A stretch of 64,000 nucleotides of DNA from JABWBD01 sp040768665 (GCA_040768665.1 JAXGMN010000053.1:22786-86785); one strand, 5' to 3'. Shown: positions 24,591 through 33,078, counted from the stretch's first letter. A program made the numbers and translations. The notes: generated from the sequence alone by a model not told the origin.

Positions 24591-27329
24591 ATGTTTCCTC
24601 AATGGTTACCATCGCAGGCGGGCGATGCTGTTCGTCGAGTACGAAGCGGTCGAACCGAAGAAGGCCCCGATCGCCGCAAGCGACACATCATCCGTCGCTT
24701 AAGTGTGGAGTCGCTTGAGGCACGCCTGGTGCTGGCAACCGCTGTCGCACTTCATGATCCTCCCGCAATCGCGGTGGCTGACGGTGAACCGCGGAGCGTG
24801 TCCTCTGTCGAGGCAGCAACCACCATGGAGGCAGACGACGCGTGTCTTGACTATCTGATTACGGATCGAAGCCTTGAATTACCCGTGCCCGCGATTCCTT
24901 TGCCGGGTTATCTCGAGCCCTTCCTTGACCCGGTTTTCGGTACGCGCGTCATCCGTGTGACTGATCCTGGAAACCCCATACCGTTAGACAACGTCGATAA
25001 AACATGGGGGCCCGTTGCGCGACACCACTATTCGACCGATCAGGCTTGGAATGCCGACCAGTCATTGCTGATGCTCGACCGGGGCACTCCGGGAGCAAGC
25101 CTGTTTCTCGATGGCAACACCTACGAGCCATTATTCCTCAAGGACCCACCGGGCCGCTTCCGTTGGCATCCTACGGACCCCGATCTCCTGATCTTTGTGG
25201 ACGGCAACCAGATCGGTACCTGGAACGTCCTCACGGAAACAAAGAACGTCCTTGCCTCGTTGCAGGGCTATTCCGATTTTGACAAGGGCCCCAACCAGGG
25301 AATGTCGTCCAACGACGGTAGTAAGATCGCCGTTGCCGGCTATAACGCCGCCGGGGAAGAGATTGTCTTTGTCTATGACCTGGCAAACAAGCAAAAGTAT
25401 CCTGACTTTCTCTTGCCAGCCGGCACCAGTTCCGTGACGATTTCGCCATTAGGCAATTATGTGGTCATTTCCGGCGATCTGGATGGCGTGGATCAGACCC
25501 AGGTCTATGATCTCGAGGGCAATAAAGTTGGGCCGTTCTGGTCGGAGTTTCATCGCCCTGGCCATTTTGATTTGGCCGTGGATGAAAATGGCGACGAAGT
25601 CGCCGTGGGCCGCAGCAAGTCGGACCCCGACAAATATCTGGTCATCAAACGCCGCCTGAGCGACGGTGTGGTCACGGTCATCGCCGATGCCGGAGCCTCG
25701 CACACGTCGAGCCGAAATCTGGGACGGCCGGGGTGGGCTTATCTCTCGTATAACGACCCGTCGCTTGGGCCGTATTTCGCCGAGGTTGTGGCCGCCAGGC
25801 TTGACGGGAGTTTGGATGTCCAACGGCTCGTACATACCCACGCGGTAATCAATGAGTACGTGACCGAGCCGCATGCATCCCCTTCGCCGGACGGAACGAA
25901 GGTGATCTTCGCAAGTAATTGGGACGATCCCAATGGGAATGTCGCGGCCTATGTCGTGGAGCTTTGCCGGGACCCGTCGATGATTCTGCCGACGGTGAAC
26001 CTTACCGTCACCGACGCGACGGCAACGGAAACAGGCAACGATACAGCCGTCATTGAGATTACCCGCACGGGCGATACGAGCGAGGATTTGACTCTTCACG
26101 CGTTATACACGGCAAGTGGGACAGCTGGCAACGGCACGGACTACCAACAGCTCAACGGCGTCGTGACCATCCCGGCCGGGGCCACGACCGCCATTCTCGA
26201 AATCGTTGCCATCGACGACCTGTTCGCCGAGCAATCGGAAACGGTAACGATCGAGCTGTCGCCAGGCGCTTCTTACAACCTCGGTCCTTCTGGAAGCGGC
26301 ACGGTTACGATCACCGACGGCGACGTCACCGACCATCTCTTCGTCTTGGAATCTCGGGTATCGGCCAGTTCGGACGATGCCGAGGAGTCGTCATCAGGGA
26401 GAATAGAAAGGGCCAGCAGCGATCTGGAGCTGGTTCTTGAAGACACCCTACAAACGGTCGGCATCCGGTTCGCCGGGGTGAATATTCCTCAAGGGGCGAT
26501 CATTACCAACGCGTATGTCCAGTTCCAGGTGGACGAGGCGAACAGCGAGACCACCGCACTGACCATCCAGGGTCAGGCTGCGGACAACGCGCCGACCTTC
26601 ACGTCGACAGATTTCGACATTTCGTCCAGATCGCGTACGACGAATCGGGTATCCTGGTCCCCAGCAGCGTGGCCGGAGAGGGGAGCCGCAGGTCCCGACC
26701 AGCAGACGCCGAACCTCGCCTCGGTGATTCAAGAGATCGTGGATCGAAGTGGTTGGAGGAGCGCCAACTCCCTGGCGTTGATCGTTACAGGAAGCGGAAA
26801 GCGGGTCGCCGAGTCGTTCGACGGAGACCAGGCGGCAGCTCCCTTGCTCCATGTCGAGTACACCACGGATCCGGGTGTCAACCGGGCTCCGCTTGCCGAG
26901 GCGCAATCGGTGACGACCCAGGAAAACACCGCCGTGGCCATTACGCTTTCGGCCCAAGACCCCGATGGAGATCCACTGACATTCGACGTGGTCGACCCTC
27001 CGACCAGCGGCGTCCTTTCCGGGACAGGCTCCAACCGGACGTACACACCCAACAGCGGTTACATCGGCCAGGACAGCTTCACGTTTTGGGCCCGTGACGG
27101 CCAAGCCTACTCGAACGTGGCCACCGTGACCATCGAGGTCACCGAGGTGATTGGGCCCGAAACCCACTACAGTACGGATACGCAGTTGCCACTCGCCGAC
27201 GCACATCCGAGGAACGGGAAGGCGAAGAGACTTCTTCCACGCTGGCGATTTCGTCGCAAGATACGTCGATCACCAGCATCGGCACATTGGAACTGGCGAT
27301 CTCGATCGACAACGGCGGCACGTCTATGA
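24591..27329 (+). CDS. Giant secreted protein: beta-propeller, Calx-beta, DDAEE module, cadherin-like (5' part of a frameshifted gene)
   Basis: From ATG 24591 (frame open to 24501) the N-terminus carries RRLSVESLEARLVLA, the planctomycete LExRLVL-type signal. Domains in order: a beta-propeller-like region (about residues 70-460; strands such as ARHHYSTDQAWNADQSLLML and ASPSPDGTKVIFASNWDDP), a Calx-beta domain (about 465-575; TVNLTVTDATATETGNDTA), one DDAEE module (about 585-755) like those of the neighbouring giant protein, and a cadherin/Ig-like domain (about 770-855; AQDPDGDPLTF). After THYSTDTQLPLADA near 27200 the frame turns into basic, low-quality sequence up to 27329, while the matching P-domain continues in another frame. 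The true protein probably reaches 27742. It is exported and possibly surface-attached; binding or structural roles fit better than catalysis. Confidence 0.8.
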   Translation: MFPQWLPSQAGDAVRRVRSGRTEEGPDRRKRHIIRRLSVESLEARLVLATAVALHDPPAIAVADGEPRSVSSVEAATTMEADDACLDYLITDRSLELPVPAIPLPGYLEPFLDPVFGTRVIRVTDPGNPIPLDNVDKTWGPVARHHYSTDQAWNADQSLLMLDRGTPGASLFLDGNTYEPLFLKDPPGRFRWHPTDPDLLIFVDGNQIGTWNVLTETKNVLASLQGYSDFDKGPNQGMSSNDGSKIAVAGYNAAGEEIVFVYDLANKQKYPDFLLPAGTSSVTISPLGNYVVISGDLDGVDQTQVYDLEGNKVGPFWSEFHRPGHFDLAVDENGDEVAVGRSKSDPDKYLVIKRRLSDGVVTVIADAGASHTSSRNLGRPGWAYLSYNDPSLGPYFAEVVAARLDGSLDVQRLVHTHAVINEYVTEPHASPSPDGTKVIFASNWDDPNGNVAAYVVELCRDPSMILPTVNLTVTDATATETGNDTAVIEITRTGDTSEDLTLHALYTASGTAGNGTDYQQLNGVVTIPAGATTAILEIVAIDDLFAEQSETVTIELSPGASYNLGPSGSGTVTITDGDVTDHLFVLESRVSASSDDAEESSSGRIERASSDLELVLEDTLQTVGIRFAGVNIPQGAIITNAYVQFQVDEANSETTALTIQGQAADNAPTFTSTDFDISSRSRTTNRVSWSPAAWPERGAAGPDQQTPNLASVIQEIVDRSGWRSANSLALIVTGSGKRVAESFDGDQAAAPLLHVEYTTDPGVNRAPLAEAQSVTTQENTAVAITLSAQDPDGDPLTFDVVDPPTSGVLSGTGSNRTYTPNSGYIGQDSFTFWARDGQAYSNVATVTIEVTEVIGPETHYSTDTQLPLADAHPRNGKAKRLLPRWRFRRKIRRSPASAHWNWRSRSTTAARL

Positions 27330-27742
27330 CGGATCTCTCGGCCGTTCTGATCAGCCCCAGTCGAACGAAGCAGGAGATCGCGGTTTTGACTTCGGGGGTC
27401 TTCCCGATGCCCGCTGTTGAAGGACAATCGCTGGCCGGAAACTGGACTCTGGAGATTACCGACTCGGTCAGCAACAGCCGTCATGTGCTGACGAGTTGGT
27501 CGCTTACGGCCACGCCATTCGAAGCGGTTGACGCCTTTGCCGCAGTCGGTGACCAGACGATTCTCACGGACCAGGCAATCGATCGGAACGTTTCCGTGCC
27601 TTCGAGAGGTATCCCGCCGGACCAGTTGGCCGCAATTCTCTGGCTGGAGAGCGTCGAAAAGCTCGAACAGCGGAACACCAACTCCGGGAGGAGGGCAGAA
27701 GATCCCGACGGCGTTGATGAAGTCTTCACCATGTGGGAGTAA
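27287..27742 (+). CDS. 3' part of the same gene: proprotein-convertase P-domain, read after a frameshift
   Basis: This frame is open at least from 27182. It reads TLAISSQDTSITSIGTLELA, then ISIDNGGTSMTDLSAVLISP, then SLAGNWTLEITDSVSN and a W-S-L strand. This is the P-domain fold (PF01483: H/N-T-x-x-x-D-L-x-x-x-L-x-S-P and G-x-W-T-L-x-x-x-D). The first P-domain strand, THYSTDTQLPL, lies in the upstream frame, so a single -1 type shift around 27200-27215 would restore one protein of about 1,050 residues. The tail after the P-domain (VEKLEQRNTNSGRRAEDPDG) has no known match. Either a sequencing/assembly indel or a recent inactivating mutation explains it. Confidence 0.7.
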   Translation: MELAISIDNGGTSMTDLSAVLISPSRTKQEIAVLTSGVFPMPAVEGQSLAGNWTLEITDSVSNSRHVLTSWSLTATPFEAVDAFAAVGDQTILTDQAIDRNVSVPSRGIPPDQLAAILWLESVEKLEQRNTNSGRRAEDPDGVDEVFTMWE

Positions 27743-27910
27743 TCAGCCTTGGGTTAGCGGATGAATGCTGTACCCGGGAGGGGGTCGCGGTCATTCTTCG
27801 GTGAGCGGCATACTCCTTCCCGCCAAAGACGCTGGCCGAACGAATGGACTGTCCCCGGGCGCCCTGGGAACGGTTAGGTAAACCCCGTCTTTCCTATTGA
27901 GCTGGCAGTT

Positions 27911-27931
27911 CTTGACCCGCAGAGGCTCAAG
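27911..27931 (+). promoter_or_regulatory. Candidate operator: CTTGA-N11-TCAAG dyad over the -35 box
   Basis: Perfect 5-base arms separated by 11 bases overlap the -35 hexamer and most of the spacer of the promoter at 27912-27939. The position suits a repressor. The spacing does not fit FNR/DNR sites (TTGAT-N4-ATCAA). The Rrf2 regulator encoded downstream is the obvious candidate; this is inferred from position only. Confidence 0.35.
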
Positions 27932-27939
27932 CATACAAT
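27912..27939 (+). promoter_or_regulatory. Sigma70-type promoter of the nitric oxide reductase gene
   Basis: TTGACC at 27912-27917 and TACAAT at 27934-27939 with a 16-base spacer, a close match to consensus. Transcription would begin near 27946, about 140 bases before the ATG at 28083. Confidence 0.6.
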
Positions 27940-28082
27940 AATTCTACACCTATTGGTAAATAATTTTCCAGGGGGCGTTGGCGGCTCGACTTGCGGGGGG
28001 GAGGGTCGGCGCCATTTCGCCAGCTCAGCCGGGCGTGGTCCCGGATTGTTTGCGGTAGTCAGCGATTTTTGAAAGGAAGATC

Positions 28083-30473
28083 ATGCGATACGGGAAACTA
28101 TGGCTGGGCCTCTGGGTCGTGATCATCGGTTCATTCGCGGTGTTGGGATACTACGGCAGGGAGATCTATCGGCACGCCCCTCCGATTCCCGAACGCGTGG
28201 TGACTGCGGCGGGCGAGGTCCTGTTTACCGGCCGGGACATTCGCGACGGGCAGAACGTTTGGCAGTCGTTGGGCGGCCAGGAGTTGGGGAGTATTTGGGG
28301 CCACGGAGCGTACGTCGCGCCCGACTGGTCGGCAGACTGGCTGCACCGAGAATGTCTGTGGCTACTCGACCACTGGAGCCGGAAAGAACACGGAGAGCCT
28401 TACCATACTTTGGCGGGGGCGCAGCAAGCCGCGCTGCGCTCGATGTTGCGCGACGAGATCCGCACGAACACCTACGATTCGGCACGCGAGGAAATCGTGG
28501 TGTCCTCCGAGCGGGCATCTGCCATCGACGCGGTCGGCCGTTACTACGCCGCCATCTTCGGCGATGCCGAACAATTCCCGGCCGACGTTGCCGGCCTCGC
28601 CGATGGAAGGATGACTCCTGACGAATTGCGTAACGCCTACGCCGTGGCGAAGTCGACCGTGCGCGATCCGGAACGTCAACGACAACTCAATGCGTTCTTC
28701 TTCTGGGCCGCCTGGTCATGCGGGACCGAGCGTCCCGTCGACGATGACGCGATCGCCACAGCCGGCGTGAGTTCGGCCGCTCCGCCGATCACCTACACGA
28801 ACAACTGGCCCGCTGAACCGCTGATCGACAATCGGCCCAGTGGGGCCATCGTCGTATGGTCGGTAATCAGTTTTGTCCTCCTGCTGGCGGGAATTGGAGC
28901 ATTGGCGTGGTACTATGCCGTGCTGAAACATCGCGAGGAAGAGCCCGCCGCGTTATCGCAGTCGGATCCTTTGCTGGCGTTGAAACCGACGCCGTCGATG
29001 AAGGCAACCTTAAAGTACTTCTGGGTCGTCGCGGCTTTGATCGTCGTTCAGGTTGGACTGGGCGCCGTCACTGCGCACTACGGCGTCGAGGGCGAGGGGT
29101 TTTACGGAATCCCTTTGGCGGAATGGCTGCCTTACTCCGTAACGCGGACGTGGCACGTACAGTTGGCGATCTTCTGGATCGCAACTGCCTGGTTGGCGAC
29201 CGGGTTGTTCATTGCGCCCGCGGTCTCCGGCCACGAACCGAAGTATCAGCGGGCCGGCGTCAACTTCCTCTTTATCTGTTTACTGATCATTGTTGGCGGA
29301 ACACTTTTTGGAACGTGGTTCGCCACGAGGCAACGGATGAGCCTGGAAATGAACTACTGGTTCGGACACCAGGGATACGAATACGTCGATCTGGGGCGAT
29401 TCTGGCAACTCTTCCTGCTGGTCGGGCTGTTTTTGTGGCTGGCGCTCATGGTAAGAGGATTGGCTCCGGCGTTCCGTAAGAAAGAAGAGAACAAAAACCT
29501 CTTAGGGATGTTCGTCGTGGCGTCGGCTGCAATCGCGCTGTTTTACGGCGCGGGCATCATGTGGGGCCGGCAGACGAACCTCGCCATTGCCGAGTATTGG
29601 CGGTGGTGGGTCGTGCATCTCTGGGTAGAAGGGTTTTTCGAGGTTTTCGCCACGGTCGTGATCGCGTTTCTGTTTACGCGCATGGGACTGCTGCGTACGG
29701 CGACCGCGACAGCCGCCGTCATTTTCTCCAGCACGATTTTCCTCTCCGGCGGCATCATCGGCACCTTCCACCATCTCTACTTCACGGGCACGCCCACCGC
29801 CATCCTGGCCCTGGGGGCGACCTTCAGTGCGCTGGAAGTTGTTCCCCTCGTGCTCATCGGTTTTGAAGCGTACGAAAACCTGACTCTCAGCCGGGCGCGA
29901 CCTTGGGTAAGGGCCTACAAATGGCCGATTTACTTCTTCGTCGGCGTCGCGTTCTGGAACCTTGTAGGAGCCGGGTTGTTCGGCTTTCTGATCAACCCGC
30001 CGATCGCGCTTTATTACATGCAGGGTTTGAACACGACGCCCGTCCACGGCCACACGGCGCTATTCGGCGTTTATGGACTGCTGGGCATGGGGCTGATGCT
30101 GTTCTGCTTGAAAGGCCTGGCGACGCACAATGTCTGGCGGACCGGGGTGCTGAGCTTCTCGTTCTGGGCCATCAACATCGGCCTGGCCCTGATGGTGCTC
30201 TTGTCCGTGCTTCCGGTCGGCCTGGCGCAGACATGGGCCAGCGTGGAGCATGGTCTCTGGTATGCCCGTTCGGCCGAGTTTCTTCAGAACGACACGCTGC
30301 ACGCCATCCGCTGGTTGCGAGTCATCGGGGACACCGTCTTTGCCCTCGGCGCTTTCGGCTTCGGCTGGTTTGTGGTCGGGCTGAAAACGGGTTGGTCGAT
30401 CAAGGACGAGCCCGAAGATCTCGTGGAACTGGCCGAGGAGCCGGAAGAAGCGGTTGCTACGGCGGCACCCTGA
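28083..30473 (+). CDS. norB: Quinol-dependent nitric oxide reductase (qNOR)
   Basis: A 796-residue membrane enzyme that reduces NO to N2O with electrons from quinol. The length and N-terminal extension (a first helix, then a periplasmic domain with GRDIRDGQNVWQSLGGQELG and WGHGAYVAPDWSADWLH) identify the single-subunit qNOR form rather than the two-subunit cytochrome c form. The heme-copper-oxidase-like core carries the expected metal ligands: His512 in HLWVEGFFEVF (with Glu516 and Glu520), His563-His564 in TFHHLYFTG, and His655/His657 in HGHTALFG. GAAAGGAAG is close before the ATG. A good promoter precedes it and an Rrf2 regulator gene follows after about 107 bases, a typical NO-response arrangement. 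A detoxification role is likely because no other denitrification gene is visible. Confidence 0.95.
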   Translation: MRYGKLWLGLWVVIIGSFAVLGYYGREIYRHAPPIPERVVTAAGEVLFTGRDIRDGQNVWQSLGGQELGSIWGHGAYVAPDWSADWLHRECLWLLDHWSRKEHGEPYHTLAGAQQAALRSMLRDEIRTNTYDSAREEIVVSSERASAIDAVGRYYAAIFGDAEQFPADVAGLADGRMTPDELRNAYAVAKSTVRDPERQRQLNAFFFWAAWSCGTERPVDDDAIATAGVSSAAPPITYTNNWPAEPLIDNRPSGAIVVWSVISFVLLLAGIGALAWYYAVLKHREEEPAALSQSDPLLALKPTPSMKATLKYFWVVAALIVVQVGLGAVTAHYGVEGEGFYGIPLAEWLPYSVTRTWHVQLAIFWIATAWLATGLFIAPAVSGHEPKYQRAGVNFLFICLLIIVGGTLFGTWFATRQRMSLEMNYWFGHQGYEYVDLGRFWQLFLLVGLFLWLALMVRGLAPAFRKKEENKNLLGMFVVASAAIALFYGAGIMWGRQTNLAIAEYWRWWVVHLWVEGFFEVFATVVIAFLFTRMGLLRTATATAAVIFSSTIFLSGGIIGTFHHLYFTGTPTAILALGATFSALEVVPLVLIGFEAYENLTLSRARPWVRAYKWPIYFFVGVAFWNLVGAGLFGFLINPPIALYYMQGLNTTPVHGHTALFGVYGLLGMGLMLFCLKGLATHNVWRTGVLSFSFWAINIGLALMVLLSVLPVGLAQTWASVEHGLWYARSAEFLQNDTLHAIRWLRVIGDTVFALGAFGFGWFVVGLKTGWSIKDEPEDLVELAEEPEEAVATAAP

Positions 30474-30580
30474 TTCATACCCCGAACCGAGTGTGCGTGG
30501 GCGCATCCTCAATCCGTCGCTCGGGTGCGCCCGGTTTTTGGCAAAATGCGAAGCCACGCAACCTCAGGGAGGTTCTTTCC

Positions 30581-31186
30581 ATGCTGCAAAAAACCGCCGA
30601 GTATGCCCTCCGCGCCGTTGTCTGTTTGGCCCAGAATCCGGAAGCACCTCAGCCAGCGGGCCGGGTGGCCGAGGTGACACGCATTCCACGCCGGTATCTG
30701 CACCGGGTCTTGCAGCGGATGGTGCAAGAGGGGCTGGTCTATTCCCAGTCAGGTCCCAATGGCGGCTACTCACTGGCGCGGCCGCCGGAGAACATCAAGC
30801 TGATCGACGTGATCAACGTTTTCGGCCCGCCGGAGCGAATTCGCAAGTGTCCTTTGGGATTGAAGTCGCACACGGGGCTTTGCGCGCTTCATCAGGAATT
30901 GGACGAAGCCTACGCTTTGATCGAGGCGGCGTTTTCCCGGGTCACGGTAGCCCAGGTCCTCAACAAGCCAAGCGCCTTCATCCCATTGTGCGAACAGGGA
31001 CTGTTACCCGAAACATCGAGCCCAGCCGGCTCGCGGAAGCTCAAATCGGGCGTTTCCGAGAAACGGAATCTTGCCCGAAAATCGTCCGGCCCCCGTCGAC
31101 GGGAAGGCAGACGCCCGTCACGAATTCGTTCTCGAGAAAAAACTCCACGGCCTGGCAGACGCTCTCGGGGCGATTCGCCAGCTTGA
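30581..31186 (+). CDS. Rrf2-family transcriptional regulator (possible NO or Fe-S sensor)
   Basis: About 201 residues from ATG 30581 with an excellent ribosome binding site (GGGAGGT, 8 bases upstream). The frame is open upstream to 29903 through the reductase gene, but the protein clearly begins MLQKTAEYALRAVVCLAQ, the conserved Rrf2 start. A winged helix with VAEVTRIPRRYLHRVLQRM and SQSGPNGGYSLARPP follows. The cluster-binding loop has Cys90 and Cys101 (KCPLGLKSHTGLC); a third cysteine, normal for IscR/NsrR between or just after these, is missing, though Cys137 or His98/His104 could serve. After about residue 145 comes a basic, Arg-rich extension of about 55 residues that overlaps the opposite-strand SDR gene. 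It probably regulates the reductase gene upstream. Confidence 0.85.
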   Translation: MLQKTAEYALRAVVCLAQNPEAPQPAGRVAEVTRIPRRYLHRVLQRMVQEGLVYSQSGPNGGYSLARPPENIKLIDVINVFGPPERIRKCPLGLKSHTGLCALHQELDEAYALIEAAFSRVTVAQVLNKPSAFIPLCEQGLLPETSSPAGSRKLKSGVSEKRNLARKSSGPRRREGRRPSRIRSREKTPRPGRRSRGDSPA

Positions 31187-31832
31187 CGAGCGTGGATTCG
31201 ACCATCTCCTGCCGCTCCTGGTCGGATGCGTCCGGAGGAAACATCACGGGCCCCGGATGGATGCAGTTGACGCGGACCCTCGGGTTGCGATGGGCCAGTT
31301 CGACGGCAAGAGCTCGAGTCAGCGTGGGAATCGCTCCCTTGGAAACAAAATACGCCGTGTGGTCGAGATAGGGGCGCTCGATCGCCCAATCGCCGATCGT
31401 CACGATGGCTCCGCCCTCGGGCTGCTCGGCCATGATCAGCCCGGCCCGGCGCGCACAGAGAAACGTCCCCAAGGTATTGACGTCGAAATGCCGCCGGAGA
31501 TCGTCCGCGGTGACCGTTTCCAGCGGAGTGGTTTCCCAGATCGAAGCGGTCGTGACGAGCGCGTCGAGCCTGCCGAAGCGTTGGATCACGGCGTCGAACA
31601 GGCGATCGACTTCCTCGTCCACGGCAACATCGGCCTGCATTACCTCGCAGGATACGCCCCCGGAGGTCATCTCTTCGGCGCACTGCATTGCCGCCTCGCG
31701 AGAGCGGTGGTAGTGCAGGGCGATCGAGTAGCCACGGCCGGCCAGCGACCGCGCGATGAGATTGCCGAGGCGCCGCCGCCCGCTGCCGGTGATCATCGCC
31801 ACCCGGTTCATGTGCTGAAAGTAGTCAGGCAT
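31041..31832 (-). CDS. SDR-family oxidoreductase, pteridine reductase (FolM/PTR1)-like
   Basis: About 263 residues from ATG 31832 (or 31811), overlapping the end of the upstream histidine kinase gene by 8 bases. The cofactor motif is TGSGRRRLG at residues 15-23, followed by GYSIALHYHRSREAA, which closely matches the NADPH-binding loop of pteridine reductases. The catalytic triad is atypical for general SDRs: Asp148, Tyr161 and Lys165 (D-x12-Y-F-V-S-K), the Asp-Tyr spacing of PTR1 in place of Ser-Tyr. The usual NNAG is replaced by TTAS. It may reduce dihydrofolate, dihydromonapterin or related pterins; the native substrate is not certain. Its 3' end overlaps the Rrf2 gene convergently by about 146 bases. 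Confidence 0.8.
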   Translation of the reverse strand: MPDYFQHMNRVAMITGSGRRRLGNLIARSLAGRGYSIALHYHRSREAAMQCAEEMTSGGVSCEVMQADVAVDEEVDRLFDAVIQRFGRLDALVTTASIWETTPLETVTADDLRRHFDVNTLGTFLCARRAGLIMAEQPEGGAIVTIGDWAIERPYLDHTAYFVSKGAIPTLTRALAVELAHRNPRVRVNCIHPGPVMFPPDASDQERQEMVESTLVKLANRPESVCQAVEFFLENEFVTGVCLPVDGGRTIFGQDSVSRKRPI

Positions 31833-33078
31833 CCTGCGGACCTGCAAACGGATCGGAGTCGGGGCATGAGGGAACCGCCGGAAACGCTTTCGGCAGGGCG
31901 ACGGCAAAGGTCGTCCCTTCCGTTTCGCTGGTGCGGAAATAGACCCGCCCGTGGAGATAACGCTCGCCAAGGAGTTTCATACTATGGGTGCCGATGCCAC
32001 GCCCCGGCTGCCCCTTCGTGCTGAACGATCGCTGGAAGACCTGGATCTGCACGTCCGGTGGTATGTAGGAGGCATTGTGCACGCTGAACTCCACCTCGTC
32101 GCCGCGATCGGTGCACCCGATCACGGCGGTGCCGCCGGAGTCGGTGGCCTCCAAAGCGTTCTTCACCATGTTGACCAGGATACGCATGAGGAGGCGGGCG
32201 TCGGTGATGAGGCTCCCGTGCCACGTGTTCGCCAACTTAAGATGCCGATCGGCGGCGCAAGGATGCTGCGCGACCGATTCCACGAGCCGGCCAAGCAGCG
32301 CCGCGGGCACCACCGGCCCGACGTCCACGGCGAGGTCTCCCGATTCTGCATAGAGGAGATCGCGGTGCGATTGAATTTCTTCCATCAGCTCCCTCGAAAG
32401 CATCGCCAATCGCTCGACAAGGCTCTCCGCGAGCTTCGGATCCGACCGCTTCCGGCTGATCAGGTTCGCATAGCCTTGAATGGCGCCGACCGTATTGAGC
32501 ACATCGTGAAAGAAGGCGCGGCTGAGCACCGCGAGTCGCTTGCGATCGCTGATGTCTTCCAGCACGCAAACCGTGAACTGTTCCCCGTGCACCTCGATGG
32601 GCGTTGCGGTGACCATCAAGTCCAAGGCCTCGCAACTCGGCGGGCCCAGTCTCAGACGCGTCTCCTGCGTTGACTGCTCGCCGGTGAGCACGCTGTCGAG
32701 CACCGCCCTCAACGCGCCGCATCTCGAACAATGCACGCTGGTTCCACACCCATCCTCCCCCGCGTCGGCGTGCTCGCAGCCGATGATCTCGCCGGGCCGC
32801 TTGCCGGCCGCCGCGGCCATGTCGGCCCAGCCCAGCGCCACCATGGCGCGGTTGGCGGCCACCACCTGCCGGCGCGAGTTTACGATGGCAATCGCATTGG
32901 GCAGCGCATTGATCAAGCGCTGCACGAAAGGCACCTGCGCGATCAAGCCCATTTGCCGGGCGATCGTCTCGTCCGACTCCCTGCCTTCGGCCGCGAGCGA
33001 ACTCGGGAGATCGTCGTCGCGCGTTGAGGGCTCGGAGCTTGACAAAGTCGATGGCCGCTGGGCGGGTGGTGTATCCAC
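31825..33078 (-). CDS. PAS-domain sensor histidine kinase with a four-cysteine cluster
   Basis: A 417-residue soluble kinase with GTG start at 33078 after AAGGAAGG. The PAS domain (about residues 50-180, starting PNAIAIVNSRRQVVAANRAM) contains an inserted cysteine group C101, C111, C117, C120 within IGCEHADAGEDGCGTSVHCS and RCGA. The phosphoacceptor is His191 in FFHDVLNTVGAIQGYA. The ATPase domain has the N box LVNMVKNALEATD, and G boxes near RGIGTHSMKLLGERYL. No membrane helix is present, so it senses a cytoplasmic signal; the cysteines could bind iron-sulfur, zinc or heme. No response regulator gene is adjacent. It may be co-transcribed with the SDR gene through the 8-base overlap. Confidence 0.85.
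   Translation of the reverse strand: MDTPPAQRPSTLSSSEPSTRDDDLPSSLAAEGRESDETIARQMGLIAQVPFVQRLINALPNAIAIVNSRRQVVAANRAMVALGWADMAAAAGKRPGEIIGCEHADAGEDGCGTSVHCSRCGALRAVLDSVLTGEQSTQETRLRLGPPSCEALDLMVTATPIEVHGEQFTVCVLEDISDRKRLAVLSRAFFHDVLNTVGAIQGYANLISRKRSDPKLAESLVERLAMLSRELMEEIQSHRDLLYAESGDLAVDVGPVVPAALLGRLVESVAQHPCAADRHLKLANTWHGSLITDARLLMRILVNMVKNALEATDSGGTAVIGCTDRGDEVEFSVHNASYIPPDVQIQVFQRSFSTKGQPGRGIGTHSMKLLGERYLHGRVYFRTSETEGTTFAVALPKAFPAVPSCPDSDPFAGPQDA

Larger units (their letters stand above)
27743..28082. other. Region upstream of the nitric oxide reductase gene
   Basis: It contains a diverged palindromic element (about 27770-27890; GGCCGAACGAATGGACTGTCC and CCTGGGAACGGTTAGG), then the promoter and dyad at 27911-27939 and an AT-rich leader. 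The leader is about 140 bases long. Confidence 0.6.

Noticed and set aside
27911..27931. Reading the CTTGA-N11-TCAAG dyad as an FNR/DNR site
   Set aside because: FNR-type sites need TTGAT-N4-ATCAA; the spacing here is 11. A different regulator is more likely.
29903..30580. N-terminal extension of the Rrf2 gene through the end of the reductase gene
   Set aside because: The Rrf2 domain begins at 30581 with a strong ribosome binding site; the upstream part is out-of-frame reductase sequence.
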